A stretch of 64,000 bases of DNA from contig NZ_CP121115.1 of assembly GCF_029581395.1 (NCBI RefSeq), positions 186,001 to 250,000 of the forward strand, in the 5' to 3' direction. Shown piece after piece: positions 25,427-33,831 of this stretch. The stretch is from Roseinatronobacter sp. S2. Its GTDB lineage: Bacteria > Pseudomonadota > Alphaproteobacteria > Rhodobacterales > Rhodobacteraceae. Each line of letters opens with the position of its first letter. Within the stretch, counting starts at the first letter, position 1. Made by a program: the position numbers and the translations under genes. The notes under the pieces were generated by a model. The model made no database searches. It was not told where the DNA came from and saw nothing but the letters and a program-made list of their open reading frames with translations.

Positions 25427-26947
25427 ATGCTTGATATGCTTCTCCAAGGCTTCGCGGCGGTCCTGTCCCCGCAGATTTTTATCCTGATCACCATCGGTGT
25501 GGCCGTGGGCATTGTGTTCGGGGCGGTGCCGGGGCTGACGGCGGTGATGGCCATCGCGCTGACCTTGCCCATGACCTACAGCCTTGGGGCTTCGGCGGGT
25601 ATTTCACTGCTGATTGCGCTGTTTGTGGGGGCAACATCGGGGGCGCTGATTTCGGCAATCTTGCTGAAAATTCCCGGCACACCGTCATCTATTGCCACCA
25701 CATTTGACGGCGCGCCCATGATGGAAAAGGGCGAAGGTGCGAAAGCGCTGGGGGTGGGGATTGTGTTTTCCTTCCTTGGCACCATCATGTCAATCGCAGC
25801 GCTGATGTTCATTGCGCCGTCATTGGCGCGGGTGGCGCTGTCTTTTGGTCCGCATGAATATTTCGCCATCGCCGTATTTTCACTGACCTTGATTGCAACC
25901 CTGTCGTCAGGGTCCATGATCAAGGGCATATTTGCCGGTGTCGCGGGGTTTGCCGTATCCACTGTGGGCATCGCGCCGGTGGATGCGATCACACGCTACA
26001 CATTCGGGCGGGTTGAAATTAACGCGGGCTTTTCCATTCTGACGGTTCTGGTGGGCATGTTCGCCATTGCCGAAGTCATCCGCGTGGCCGAACAGGCGCG
26101 CAAGCGTGGCGACATGCCGACCGTCGCGCCGCTGATGGTCAAGATCAAGGGCTTCGGGTTTTCCATGGCGGAATTTCTGGGCCAGATCCCCAATGCCATC
26201 CGGTCGGGGCTGATCGGCATTTCCATTGGCATTCTGCCCGGTATCGGGGCGGGCACGTCGAATATCATTTCCTATATCGCCGCCAAGAAACGGTCCAAAA
26301 CGCCTGAAAAATTCGGCAAGGGCACGATTGAAGGGGTGGTTGCCAGTGAAACCGCAAATAACGCAGGCATTGGCGGCGCAATGATCCCGCTGCTGACACT
26401 GGGCATTCCGGGCGATGCGGTTACGGCCATTTTGCTGGGCGGGCTGATGATCCATGGCATCCAGCCTGGCCCCATGCTGTTCATCACCCAAGGGGCGCTG
26501 GTCTATACCATCTTTGCGGCGCTGATCGTGTCGGCCTTCATGATGCTGGTGCTGGAATTTCTGGGCCTGCGCGTCTTTATCCGGTTGCTGGCCATTCCCA
26601 AGCATATCCTGTTGCCGGTCATTCTGGTTCTGTGCGCTGTGGGGGCGTTTGGCCTGTCCAGCCGTGTGTTCGATGTCTGGACCATCCTTGCCTTCGGTGT
26701 GCTGGGCTATGCCTTCGTCAAGGCGGGCATTCCGGCCGCGCCCTTCATCATCGGGTTTATCCTTGGCCCCATGGCGGAAACCAATTTCCGGCGCGGATTG
26801 CAGCTGTCGGCGGGCGATTTCACCGGCTTCATAACAAACCCCATCGCGGGAACCTTCCTTGGTTTGGCGGCGCTGTCGATCCTGTGGCAGATCTATTCTG
26901 CCCTGCGCCCCAAACCCGTCAAGACACTCTCGGATATTGTCGACTGA
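25427..26947 (+). CDS. tctA: Tripartite tricarboxylate transporter large membrane subunit TctA
   Basis: 506 residues with about twelve hydrophobic segments. The conserved TctA stretches are present: VFGAVPGLTAVMAIAL near residue 30, ILLKIPGTPSSIATTFDG near 80, GILPGIGAGTSNIISY near 270 and TLGIPGDAVTAILLGG near 325. It forms the transport channel with TctB. The stop is 31 bases before the dehydratase start, so transport and catabolism share a transcript. Confidence 0.93.
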   Translation: MLDMLLQGFAAVLSPQIFILITIGVAVGIVFGAVPGLTAVMAIALTLPMTYSLGASAGISLLIALFVGATSGALISAILLKIPGTPSSIATTFDGAPMMEKGEGAKALGVGIVFSFLGTIMSIAALMFIAPSLARVALSFGPHEYFAIAVFSLTLIATLSSGSMIKGIFAGVAGFAVSTVGIAPVDAITRYTFGRVEINAGFSILTVLVGMFAIAEVIRVAEQARKRGDMPTVAPLMVKIKGFGFSMAEFLGQIPNAIRSGLIGISIGILPGIGAGTSNIISYIAAKKRSKTPEKFGKGTIEGVVASETANNAGIGGAMIPLLTLGIPGDAVTAILLGGLMIHGIQPGPMLFITQGALVYTIFAALIVSAFMMLVLEFLGLRVFIRLLAIPKHILLPVILVLCAVGAFGLSSRVFDVWTILAFGVLGYAFVKAGIPAAPFIIGFILGPMAETNFRRGLQLSAGDFTGFITNPIAGTFLGLAALSILWQIYSALRPKPVKTLSDIVD

Positions 26948-26978
26948 CCGTCGCAATACCCCAGTAACGGAGCACCAT

Positions 26979-28715
26979 ATGACCCGCATCAAAACCCCTG
27001 AAACTCTGCGCAGTGCGCGCTGGTTTGGCCCTGACGATCTGCGCAGTTTCGGCCACCGCTCGCGCCTGATGCAACTGGGCTATTCCGAGGCGGATTTCAA
27101 AGACAAGCCCATCATCGGCATTCTGAACACATGGTCGGAACTGAATTCATGCCACGCGCATTTCCGCGAACGCGCCAAGGATGTGAAACGCGGGGTGTTT
27201 CAGGCGGGCGGCTTTGCGGTTGAACTGCCATCGCTGTCGGTGGATGAAAGCTTCACCAAACCCACATCGATGCTGTACCGCAACATGCTGGCCATGGAAA
27301 CGGAAGAGATGATACGCTCGCATCCCCTCGACGGGGTGGTGCTGATGGGCGGGTGCGACAAGACCACACCGGGGCTGGTCATGGGCGCGCTGACAGCGGG
27401 CGTGCCAATGATTTATTTGCCTGCGGGGCCAATGCTGCGGGGCAATTTTGCAGGGCGTGCGCTGGGGTCGGGGTCGGATGCGTGGAAATACTGGGACGAA
27501 CGGCGCGCAGGCAATATCCCGGATGATGAATGGCAGGGGTTGCAGGGCGGGATCGCACGTTCGGCGGGGGTGTGCATGACCATGGGCACCGCCAGCACCA
27601 TGACCGCAATTACCGACGCCATGGGCCTGACCCTGCCGGGCGCGTCATCGGTGCCTGCGGTAGACAGCGGTCATCAGCGTATGGCCGCCGATTGCGGGCG
27701 GCGCATTGTCGATATGGTCTGGGAAGACCTGACGCCGGACCAGATCGTAACCGAAGCGGCAGTTAAAAACGCCGCCATCGTGGCCATGGCCACGGGTTGT
27801 TCCACCAATGCGGTGGTGCACCTGATCGCCATGGCGCGGCGCGCAGGCGTGAACCTGACGCTTGATGATCTGGACGCGCTGGGGCGCACGACACCCCTGA
27901 TCGCCAATGTCCGCCCCGCAGGCAAAGACTACCTGATGGAGGATTTCTTCTACGCGGGCGGCTTGCGTGCCTTGATGAAACAGATTGAAGAACGCCTTGA
28001 TACATCCTGCCTGACCGTCACCGGCAAGACGATGGGCGAAAACCTGATTGGCGCGCAGGTCTTCAATGACGATGTGATCCGCCCACTGTCTAACCCTGTC
28101 TATCATGAAGGGTCGCTGGCGGTGCTGCGCGGCAATCTGTGCCCTGATGGCGCGGTCATCAAACCTGCGGCCTGCGACCCCAGATTTCATACCCATGAAG
28201 GGCCTGCGCTGGTCTTCGACAGCTACCCCGACATGAAAGCCGCGATTGACGATGAAACCCTTGATGTCACGCCCGACCATGTTCTGGTTTTGCGCAATGC
28301 AGGCCCCCTTGGCGGGCCGGGGTTTCCGGAATGGGGCATGCTGCCGATCCCCAAGGCGCTGATCAAACAAGGCCACCGCGATATGCTGCGCATTTCAGAT
28401 GCGCGCATGTCGGGCACATCCTACGGGGCCTGCGTGCTGCATGTGGCGCCTGAATCGTTCGTGGGCGGGCCGCTGGCACTCTTGAAAACAGGTGACATCG
28501 TGCGGCTGGACCTGCCTGCGCGCAGGCTGGATATGCTGGTGGATGATGCCGAACTGGACGCGCGCCGCGCAGCCCTGCCCGCCCCCGAACCCCGGTTCGA
28601 ACGCGGCTGGGGCTGGATGTTCTCGAAACATGTTACACAAGCAGACACGGGCTGTGATTTCGACTTTCTGGAACGCGATTTTGGCCGCACTGCCGGCGAG
28701 CCGGACATTTTCTGA
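26979..28715 (+). CDS. IlvD/Edd-family dehydratase, probable L-arabinonate dehydratase
   Basis: 578 residues from the ATG at 26979; the open frame back into tctA is a shadow. The iron-sulfur cysteines of the family are seen in MGGCDKTTPG, SAGVCMTMGTAS and ATGCSTN, and the C-terminal SDARMSGTSYGACVLH is the substrate-binding end. The length and the N-terminal RSARWFGPDDLRSFGHRSR fit the sugar-acid dehydratase branch (L-arabinonate dehydratase about 579 aa) rather than IlvD. It converts an aldonate to a 2-keto-3-deoxy acid. Xylonate cannot be excluded. Confidence 0.85.
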   Translation: MTRIKTPETLRSARWFGPDDLRSFGHRSRLMQLGYSEADFKDKPIIGILNTWSELNSCHAHFRERAKDVKRGVFQAGGFAVELPSLSVDESFTKPTSMLYRNMLAMETEEMIRSHPLDGVVLMGGCDKTTPGLVMGALTAGVPMIYLPAGPMLRGNFAGRALGSGSDAWKYWDERRAGNIPDDEWQGLQGGIARSAGVCMTMGTASTMTAITDAMGLTLPGASSVPAVDSGHQRMAADCGRRIVDMVWEDLTPDQIVTEAAVKNAAIVAMATGCSTNAVVHLIAMARRAGVNLTLDDLDALGRTTPLIANVRPAGKDYLMEDFFYAGGLRALMKQIEERLDTSCLTVTGKTMGENLIGAQVFNDDVIRPLSNPVYHEGSLAVLRGNLCPDGAVIKPAACDPRFHTHEGPALVFDSYPDMKAAIDDETLDVTPDHVLVLRNAGPLGGPGFPEWGMLPIPKALIKQGHRDMLRISDARMSGTSYGACVLHVAPESFVGGPLALLKTGDIVRLDLPARRLDMLVDDAELDARRAALPAPEPRFERGWGWMFSKHVTQADTGCDFDFLERDFGRTAGEPDIF

Positions 28716-28726
28716 TGGGGACGCAT

Positions 28727-29626
28727 ATGACACTGACACTGGAGCAAGCACTTAGCGGTATTTCCGGCATTCTGGTTACGCCCTATGACGATGGCGGCGA
28801 TATTGCCCCCGACCGACTGGCCCCGATTGTGGACCGTGCGCTTGATGCGGGCCTGCATATGCCGGTGGTCAATGGCAATACCGGCGAATTCTATGCCCTG
28901 ACCACGAGTGAGGCCTGCGCCATGGCGCGCGAAGTCGTCGCATTGGTGGATGGCCGCGCGCCGGTTCTGGCCGGTGTGGGGCGGGGCCTGCGCGACGCGG
29001 TGGCGCTTGCGCGTGCATCCGCCGATGCAGGCGCGACCGCGCTAATGGTCCACCAGCCCCCCGACCCGTTTGTCGCCCCGCGCGGCGTGGTCGATTACCT
29101 GCATGCGATCAATGATGCATCTGGCGGGTTGCCGATGATGCTGTATCTGCGCAACGATGCCATTGGCACGCGCGCCATTGCCGATTTATGCGCCGTGCCC
29201 AATGTGCGCGGCGTCAAATGGGCCACCCCCAACCCCCTGAAACTGGCCGAGGCGATTGCCGCCTGCGACCCCGCCATCACATGGGTGGGGGGCTTGGCCG
29301 AAGTCTGGGCGCCGGTCTTCTATGCCGTAGGCGCGCGCGGCTTCACATCGGGGCTGATCAATGTGTGGCCCGAACGGTCGCTGGCCATTCATGCAGCACT
29401 GGAGTCCGGCGATTACCGCACCGCCAACACCCTGATTGCGGGCATGCGCGCGTTTGAAGATATCCGCGCCGAGGAAATGAACGGCACCAATGTCACCGGC
29501 GTCAAGGCCGCGTTGCAGGCCACCGGCCATGATTGCGGCCCCACGCGCCCCCCTTCGGCATGGCCACTAACCGACAGCCAGCAAACGCGCCTTGCGCAGT
29601 TTCTGACCAAGAACAACCTGATCTGA
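28727..29626 (+). CDS. DapA-family enzyme, probable 2-keto-3-deoxy-pentonate dehydratase
   Basis: 299 residues from ATG 28727, which has GGGGAC five bases upstream; ATG 28715, overlapping the dehydratase stop (TGATG), is the alternative. The barrel is of the dihydrodipicolinate-synthase type: GILVTPYDDGGD, the GNTGEFYALT substrate loop, and the Schiff-base lysine in VRGVKWATPN. In the non-phosphorylating pentose route such an enzyme dehydrates 2-keto-3-deoxy-L-arabonate to 2-oxoglutarate semialdehyde; an aldolase activity is the alternative. The operon's downstream semialdehyde dehydrogenase supports the first. Confidence 0.82.
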   Translation: MTLTLEQALSGISGILVTPYDDGGDIAPDRLAPIVDRALDAGLHMPVVNGNTGEFYALTTSEACAMAREVVALVDGRAPVLAGVGRGLRDAVALARASADAGATALMVHQPPDPFVAPRGVVDYLHAINDASGGLPMMLYLRNDAIGTRAIADLCAVPNVRGVKWATPNPLKLAEAIAACDPAITWVGGLAEVWAPVFYAVGARGFTSGLINVWPERSLAIHAALESGDYRTANTLIAGMRAFEDIRAEEMNGTNVTGVKAALQATGHDCGPTRPPSAWPLTDSQQTRLAQFLTKNNLI

Positions 29627-29638
29627 CAGGATATCACA

Positions 29639-30364
29639 ATGACTGAATACACCCTTTCCGACAGCACGCGCGCGGCCCTGAAAAAAGTGTCCACCGCATC
29701 CGTGGCAACCGCGCTTTACAAACGCGGCCTGCGCAACCAGTTCATTCAGGGCGTGCGCGCAGTTGCACCCAAATCCGACACCATGGTCGGGCAGGCATTC
29801 ACCCTGCGCTACATTCCCGCGCGCGAAGACCGCAACCCCATTACTGCCTTTCGCGACCCAAAACACCCGCAGCGCGTGGCAATAGAAACCTGCCCCGCCG
29901 GGCATGTGCTGGTGATGGATGCGCGCGGCGACGCGCGTGCCGCCACGGCAGGGTCCATCCTGATCACGCGGCTGGCACTGCGCGGGGCGGCGGGCGTTGT
30001 GTCCGACGGGGGCTTTCGCGACATGGCAGGCATAGGCGCGCTGGACATGCCCGCCTATTGCGCCGGTCCGTCCGCGCCCACAAACCTGACCCTGCATGAA
30101 GCTCTCGACATCAACATCCCCGTCGCCTGCGGCGGCGTGGCCGTCTTTCCCGGTGATGTGCTGCTGGGCGACGGCGATGGCGTGATGGTCATTCCCGCCC
30201 ATCTGGCCGACGACATCGCCATCGAATGCGCCGAGATGGAAGTGTTTGAGGAATTTGTTCTGCAACAGGTCGAAGCAGGCGCGGGTGTCATCGGGCTGTA
30301 TCCGCCCACGGACGAGGCCAACTTGAACAAATTCGCCGAATGGCGCACACAAACCAGACGTTGA
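29639..30364 (+). CDS. RraA-like family protein
   Basis: 241 residues of the RraA/MenG-like fold (family also includes HMG/CHA aldolases). Conserved parts: STASVATALYKRGL near the N-terminus, GQAFTLRYIP, GDARAATAGSILITRLALRGAAGVVSDGGFRD around residues 100-125, and VFPGDVLLGDGDGVMVIP, with the Arg/Asp metal-binding pair of the aldolase branch. It is not annotated in the textbook arabinonate pathway, so it may act on a 2-keto acid intermediate as an aldolase or decarboxylase. The name 'ribonuclease regulator' should not be assumed. Confidence 0.8.
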   Translation: MTEYTLSDSTRAALKKVSTASVATALYKRGLRNQFIQGVRAVAPKSDTMVGQAFTLRYIPAREDRNPITAFRDPKHPQRVAIETCPAGHVLVMDARGDARAATAGSILITRLALRGAAGVVSDGGFRDMAGIGALDMPAYCAGPSAPTNLTLHEALDINIPVACGGVAVFPGDVLLGDGDGVMVIPAHLADDIAIECAEMEVFEEFVLQQVEAGAGVIGLYPPTDEANLNKFAEWRTQTRR

Positions 30365-30375
30365 AAGGCACTGAT

Positions 30376-31890
30376 ATGACGCATATTCCGCATGGGATGC
30401 ATTTGATTGCAGGTGAACGGGTTGATGATGGGGCGCGGTTTGCGTCTGCTCCGGCGTCCGGTCCGGCGCATGAATTTGCGGTGGGCACGCCGGATCTGGT
30501 GGACCGCGCCTGCAAAGCCGCCGAAGACGCGTTTGAAACCTATGGCTACTCCGCCCGCGCGGACCGCGCGGCGTTTCTGGACGCCATCGCGGATGAGATT
30601 GACGCGCGCGGCGATGCCATCACCGCGATGGGCTGCGCCGAATCCGGCCTGCCGGAAGCGCGGCTGGTGGGCGAGCGGGGGCGCACCACAGGCCAGTTGC
30701 GCCTGTTTGCAGAGCATATCCGCAAGGGCGATTATCTGGACCGCCGCCATGACGCGGCCCTGCCCGACCGCCAGCCCGCCCCGCGCCCCGAATTGCACAT
30801 GATCCAGCGCCCCATCGGCCCTGTGGCGGTGTTTGGCGCGTCGAACTTTCCATTGGCCTTTTCGGTGGGCGGCGGCGACACGGCCGCCGCACTCGCCGCA
30901 GGCTGTCCCGTTGTCGTCAAGGGCCATTCCGCCCATCCGGGCACCGGCGAATTGGTGGGCGATGCGATCACGGCAGCGGCCAAATCCTGCGGCCTGCATC
31001 CGGGCGTGTTTTCGCTGATACAAGGCGGCAACCGCGAGGTTGGCGCGGCACTGGTCACCCACCCGCTGATCCGCGCTGTGGGCTTCACCGGATCGCTGGG
31101 CGGCGGGCGCGCGCTGTTTGATCTGTGCGCGCAACGCGCTGATCCCATTCCCTTCTTTGGCGAATTGGGCAGCGTGAACCCCATGTTCATCCTGCCCAAA
31201 GCACTGGGCGCACGCGGGGCCGACATCGCCAAAGGCTGGGCCGCCAGCCTGACCATGGGCGCGGGCCAGTTCTGCACCAATCCCGGCATCGCCGTGGTGC
31301 TGGAGGGGCCGCAGGCCGATGAATTTGCCGCGACCGCCAAGGGTGCGCTGGCGGGCGTGGGCGCGCAGACCATGCTGACGGATGGCATGGCCGAGGCCTA
31401 CCGCGCGGGCCGCGACCGTGTGGCTGCCAGCGCGGGCGTGCGCGAAGTGCTGGCCACCAGCTGCGACGGGCGCGCAGCCACGCCGTATCTGTATGAAACC
31501 ACCGCCGATGCATGGCTGGGCAACCATGCCTTGGGCGAGGAGGTGTTCGGTCCCCTTGGCCTGATCATCCGCGCCCGCGATGAGGGGCAGATGCTGGATC
31601 TGGCACGCGCGTTGCAAGGCCAGCTGACCTGCACCCTGCATCTGGATGATGGCGACACGGGCCTGGGCCAGCGCCTGATGCCGGTTCTGGAACGCAAGGC
31701 CGGGCGCATTCTGGCCAATGGGTTCCCCACAGGGGTCGAGGTGGCCGACAGCATGGTCCATGGCGGCCCCTACCCCGCCTCGACCAATTTCGGCGCCACA
31801 TCCGTGGGCACCCTGTCCATCCGCCGCTTTCTGCGACCGGTGTGCTACCAAAACCTGCCAGCCGCCCTGCGCCCAGACGATCTGCAATAA
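30376..31890 (+). CDS. 2-oxoglutarate semialdehyde (2,5-dioxovalerate) dehydrogenase
   Basis: 504 residues from ATG 30376 (AAAGG upstream). Aldehyde dehydrogenase family: VAVFGASNFPLAFS, GFTGSLGGGR, the catalytic glutamate in FFGELGSVNP and the catalytic cysteine in GQFCTNPG (about residue 299). The FGASNFP and ELGSVNP patterns are typical of the ketoglutarate semialdehyde dehydrogenase branch. It oxidises the pathway product to 2-oxoglutarate, feeding the TCA cycle. It is the last gene of the operon and ends in a hairpin. Confidence 0.9.
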   Translation: MTHIPHGMHLIAGERVDDGARFASAPASGPAHEFAVGTPDLVDRACKAAEDAFETYGYSARADRAAFLDAIADEIDARGDAITAMGCAESGLPEARLVGERGRTTGQLRLFAEHIRKGDYLDRRHDAALPDRQPAPRPELHMIQRPIGPVAVFGASNFPLAFSVGGGDTAAALAAGCPVVVKGHSAHPGTGELVGDAITAAAKSCGLHPGVFSLIQGGNREVGAALVTHPLIRAVGFTGSLGGGRALFDLCAQRADPIPFFGELGSVNPMFILPKALGARGADIAKGWAASLTMGAGQFCTNPGIAVVLEGPQADEFAATAKGALAGVGAQTMLTDGMAEAYRAGRDRVAASAGVREVLATSCDGRAATPYLYETTADAWLGNHALGEEVFGPLGLIIRARDEGQMLDLARALQGQLTCTLHLDDGDTGLGQRLMPVLERKAGRILANGFPTGVEVADSMVHGGPYPASTNFGATSVGTLSIRRFLRPVCYQNLPAALRPDDLQ

Positions 31891-31898
31891 TACCAACA

Positions 31899-31924
31899 CA
31901 GGGGGGCGGGCGCACGCCCCCCTG
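31899..31924. terminator. Perfect GC hairpin between convergent genes
   Basis: CAGGGGGGCG, a 6-base loop, then CGCCCCCCTG: a perfect 10-bp stem 8 bases after the dehydrogenase stop and 45 bases before the stop of the convergent gene at 31969. There is no T-run on either strand, but the location suggests a bidirectional terminator. Confidence 0.65.
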
Positions 31925-31968
31925 CCGTCGCAATCATCATGCAGGGCGACAGGTTTTTTCGCGCGCGC

Positions 31969-33021
31969 TCACACCGCCGCGCGCCACATGCGAAACCGCC
32001 CCTGCCCTGTCATTTCGCGGATCAGACCGTGATCTTCCATCCATGCAAGGTTGCGCTGCACCGCAGCGCGGCTGGCCCCTGTCAGGGCCTCGGCCATGGG
32101 CGCTGACAATACCGGCCAATCCGACAGGGCGGCCCGCAAGGCAGGCGGTGTGCGCCCCGACAGCCGCGCCATTGCCGCATCTGCACGCACACTCCAGGCG
32201 TCGATCTGGTCCAGATGGCGCTGCGCACTTAATGTGGCGCTGTCCATGCTGTCATACCACCGCTTCAGCCGCGCATCGGGGGCACCTTGGGCGCGCAACC
32301 CCCCTGCCCCGCCCATGGCCAGCGGCGCGAAAACCGCGCCCTGCCCATCGCCTGCGGCGATACGCGCTGCGGTGACGGCGGCTTCCAGCGCGCCGCCCTG
32401 ATGCGCCAACCCCGCCAGTGACCACAGATGATATCCCATGCAGGCGCGTGTCACGGGGTGCAGATGCGCGCCCGCTTGCATCAACTCCTGCCATGCGCTG
32501 GCACGTTCGGTGAAGCGTTCGGATGCATCATCCAAAGCGCCTGCATCATGGCGGCCAAGGAATTCAGGCAATCCCGCCTGTGGCCCCGGCCCGCCAGCCA
32601 GCCGCCGCACGGCCCAGCCAAGGGCGGACAATACCTGCGTGTCGTCCTGCACACCGGACACACGCAGCGCCACCCAAAGCGCCAGCCTGTCGGGGGCCAC
32701 CCTGTTGCCATTAACCCAGCTTAATTCCACCGCTTCCAGAAGCGCCAGCCGCTGCCGCCAGCCATCCGGTCCACGTTTCAGCCGCTCATCCAGCGCGCCC
32801 AGCCGACCCGCAACCCGCGCAAGCCGCGCGGCGTGGCGGGCTTCGGCGCGGGTCCATTCATCGAGAACCGATGCTTCTGTCGGTTCGTGTTCGGGACCCG
32901 GTGACAGGAAATCGGGTTCATCTTCCGGGGGGCCGGGCAGAAACCACAAATCTTCCTGCGCGCCTTCGCGGTCATAGGGGCCGGTGGGTTCGTCCTGTGG
33001 GGCAGATGGGGGCTTTCTCAT
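31969..33021 (-). CDS. HTH protein of the DUF1612/RHE_PE00001 type
   Basis: 350 residues from ATG 33021 (MRKPPSAPQD); the frame continues to 33087, but that extension is unnatural. The N-terminal 60 residues are acidic and proline-rich. The middle is helical (GRLGALDERLKRGP, ALLEAVELSWVNGNRV). The C-terminal 65 residues hold a winged helix-turn-helix (AEALTGASRAAVQRNLAWME, LIREMTGQGRFRMW). This matches my memory of the RHE_PE00001 family, common on plasmids of Rhizobiales and Rhodobacterales, of unknown function. A near-perfect palindrome at the start suggests autoregulation. Confidence 0.65.
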   Translation of the reverse strand: MRKPPSAPQDEPTGPYDREGAQEDLWFLPGPPEDEPDFLSPGPEHEPTEASVLDEWTRAEARHAARLARVAGRLGALDERLKRGPDGWRQRLALLEAVELSWVNGNRVAPDRLALWVALRVSGVQDDTQVLSALGWAVRRLAGGPGPQAGLPEFLGRHDAGALDDASERFTERASAWQELMQAGAHLHPVTRACMGYHLWSLAGLAHQGGALEAAVTAARIAAGDGQGAVFAPLAMGGAGGLRAQGAPDARLKRWYDSMDSATLSAQRHLDQIDAWSVRADAAMARLSGRTPPALRAALSDWPVLSAPMAEALTGASRAAVQRNLAWMEDHGLIREMTGQGRFRMWRAAV

Positions 33022-33024
33022 ATG

Positions 33025-33046
33025 TGCAAAATATTGACATTTCGCA
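33025..33046 (-). promoter_or_regulatory. Inverted repeat at the start of the DUF1612-like gene
   Basis: TGCAAAAT-N6-ATTTCGCA: 8-bp arms with one mismatch, ending 4 bases before the ATG at 33021. A protein bound here would block initiation of transcription or translation. It also argues for the 33021 start, because it would lie inside the coding region if 33087 were used. Confidence 0.5.
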
Positions 33047-33174
33047 AATTGTTCAAGGAAATCCGGCGCCGCACGGAGCCTGCACATGAATAAACAATAC
33101 CACCTTTAGCGCCTGATATTGAACCAGCGGAAACGACCGCGCCTGATCACACGGCAAGTGGACCGGGCACAAAC

Positions 33175-33201
33175 AAAAGGGGGGCCGAAAACACGGCCCC
33201 C
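33175..33201 (-). terminator. Terminator of the small periplasmic protein gene
   Basis: Read on the minus strand: GGGGGCCG, a 6-base loop, CGGCCCCC then CTTTTG. The stem is 8 bp with a short T-run, 35 bases after the stop of the gene at 33236-33727. Confidence 0.8.
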
Positions 33202-33235
33202 AATCTGTTCCCTATGCGGTTTTCCGCAACGCAGC

Positions 33236-33727
33236 TTAGTCCAGACGCGTGACCACACCTTCTGCAAATGCGGTGATCAACGTCTGATAGGCAAGTTCGG
33301 CTTCGACACTTTCGAAAGTCAGCGGATCGCCATCTTCATCAACTGCCGTGACGCCGGACAAGGAAACGCTAAGTTCATAGGAATTGAAGTTCGCGTTGTT
33401 GGTCTCATCGGTCACATTAACCTGACCCACAAGAATCGACTGCTCCAGATCGAAGCTGCGTTCAAACGCGCTGGCAAGTGCGACTTCTTCCAGACGCACG
33501 GAAATACGGGCACCTTCATCTTCGATCCGTTCCACGATGCGCGCAAGGATGGCATTTTCCAGATCTTCTGCAATTGTGGACCAGAATTGCGCGGCCTCTT
33601 CATTGCTGATGGCGGTGATATCTGCTTTGACCGTAACCTCGGACACTTGGTCAACACCAGCCAGTGCAGTGCTGGACGCCAGCGCAAAAATGGCAGGGGC
33701 AAGAATGCGGGAAAGTTTCATGTTCAT
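33236..33727 (-). CDS. Small secreted/periplasmic protein, unknown
   Basis: 163 residues with a clear signal peptide (ending STALAG). The mature part alternates strands and one amphipathic helix (EEAAQFWSTIAEDLENAILARIV) and is acidic. Pairs of Glu/Asp-rich strands (ISVRLEEVALASAFE, ELSVSLSGVTAVDEDGDPL) suggest a beta-rich domain. I do not recognise the family. It stands alone with its own terminator, between the HTH gene and a decayed gene. Confidence 0.65.
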   Translation of the reverse strand: MNMKLSRILAPAIFALASSTALAGVDQVSEVTVKADITAISNEEAAQFWSTIAEDLENAILARIVERIEDEGARISVRLEEVALASAFERSFDLEQSILVGQVNVTDETNNANFNSYELSVSLSGVTAVDEDGDPLTFESVEAELAYQTLITAFAEGVVTRLD

Positions 33728-33831
33728 TTTCCTTCGTTTAATCGGCCCTCAGTCGGACCTATTGAACTTACAACAATCACAGCCGCCTTATGGTTCCGGC
33801 GCACCACCTTGGGCGGCGGAACGCCGCGCAT

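Noticed and set aside
29639..30364. Annotation as ribonuclease E inhibitor RraA
   Set aside because: Being in a sugar-acid operon and keeping aldolase-branch residues makes an enzymatic role more likely than RNase regulation.
30055..31899. 614-codon open frame on the minus strand
   Set aside because: It lies antisense to the aldehyde dehydrogenase and RraA-like genes and is a GC-rich shadow frame; the plus-strand genes have catalytic motifs and ribosome binding sites.
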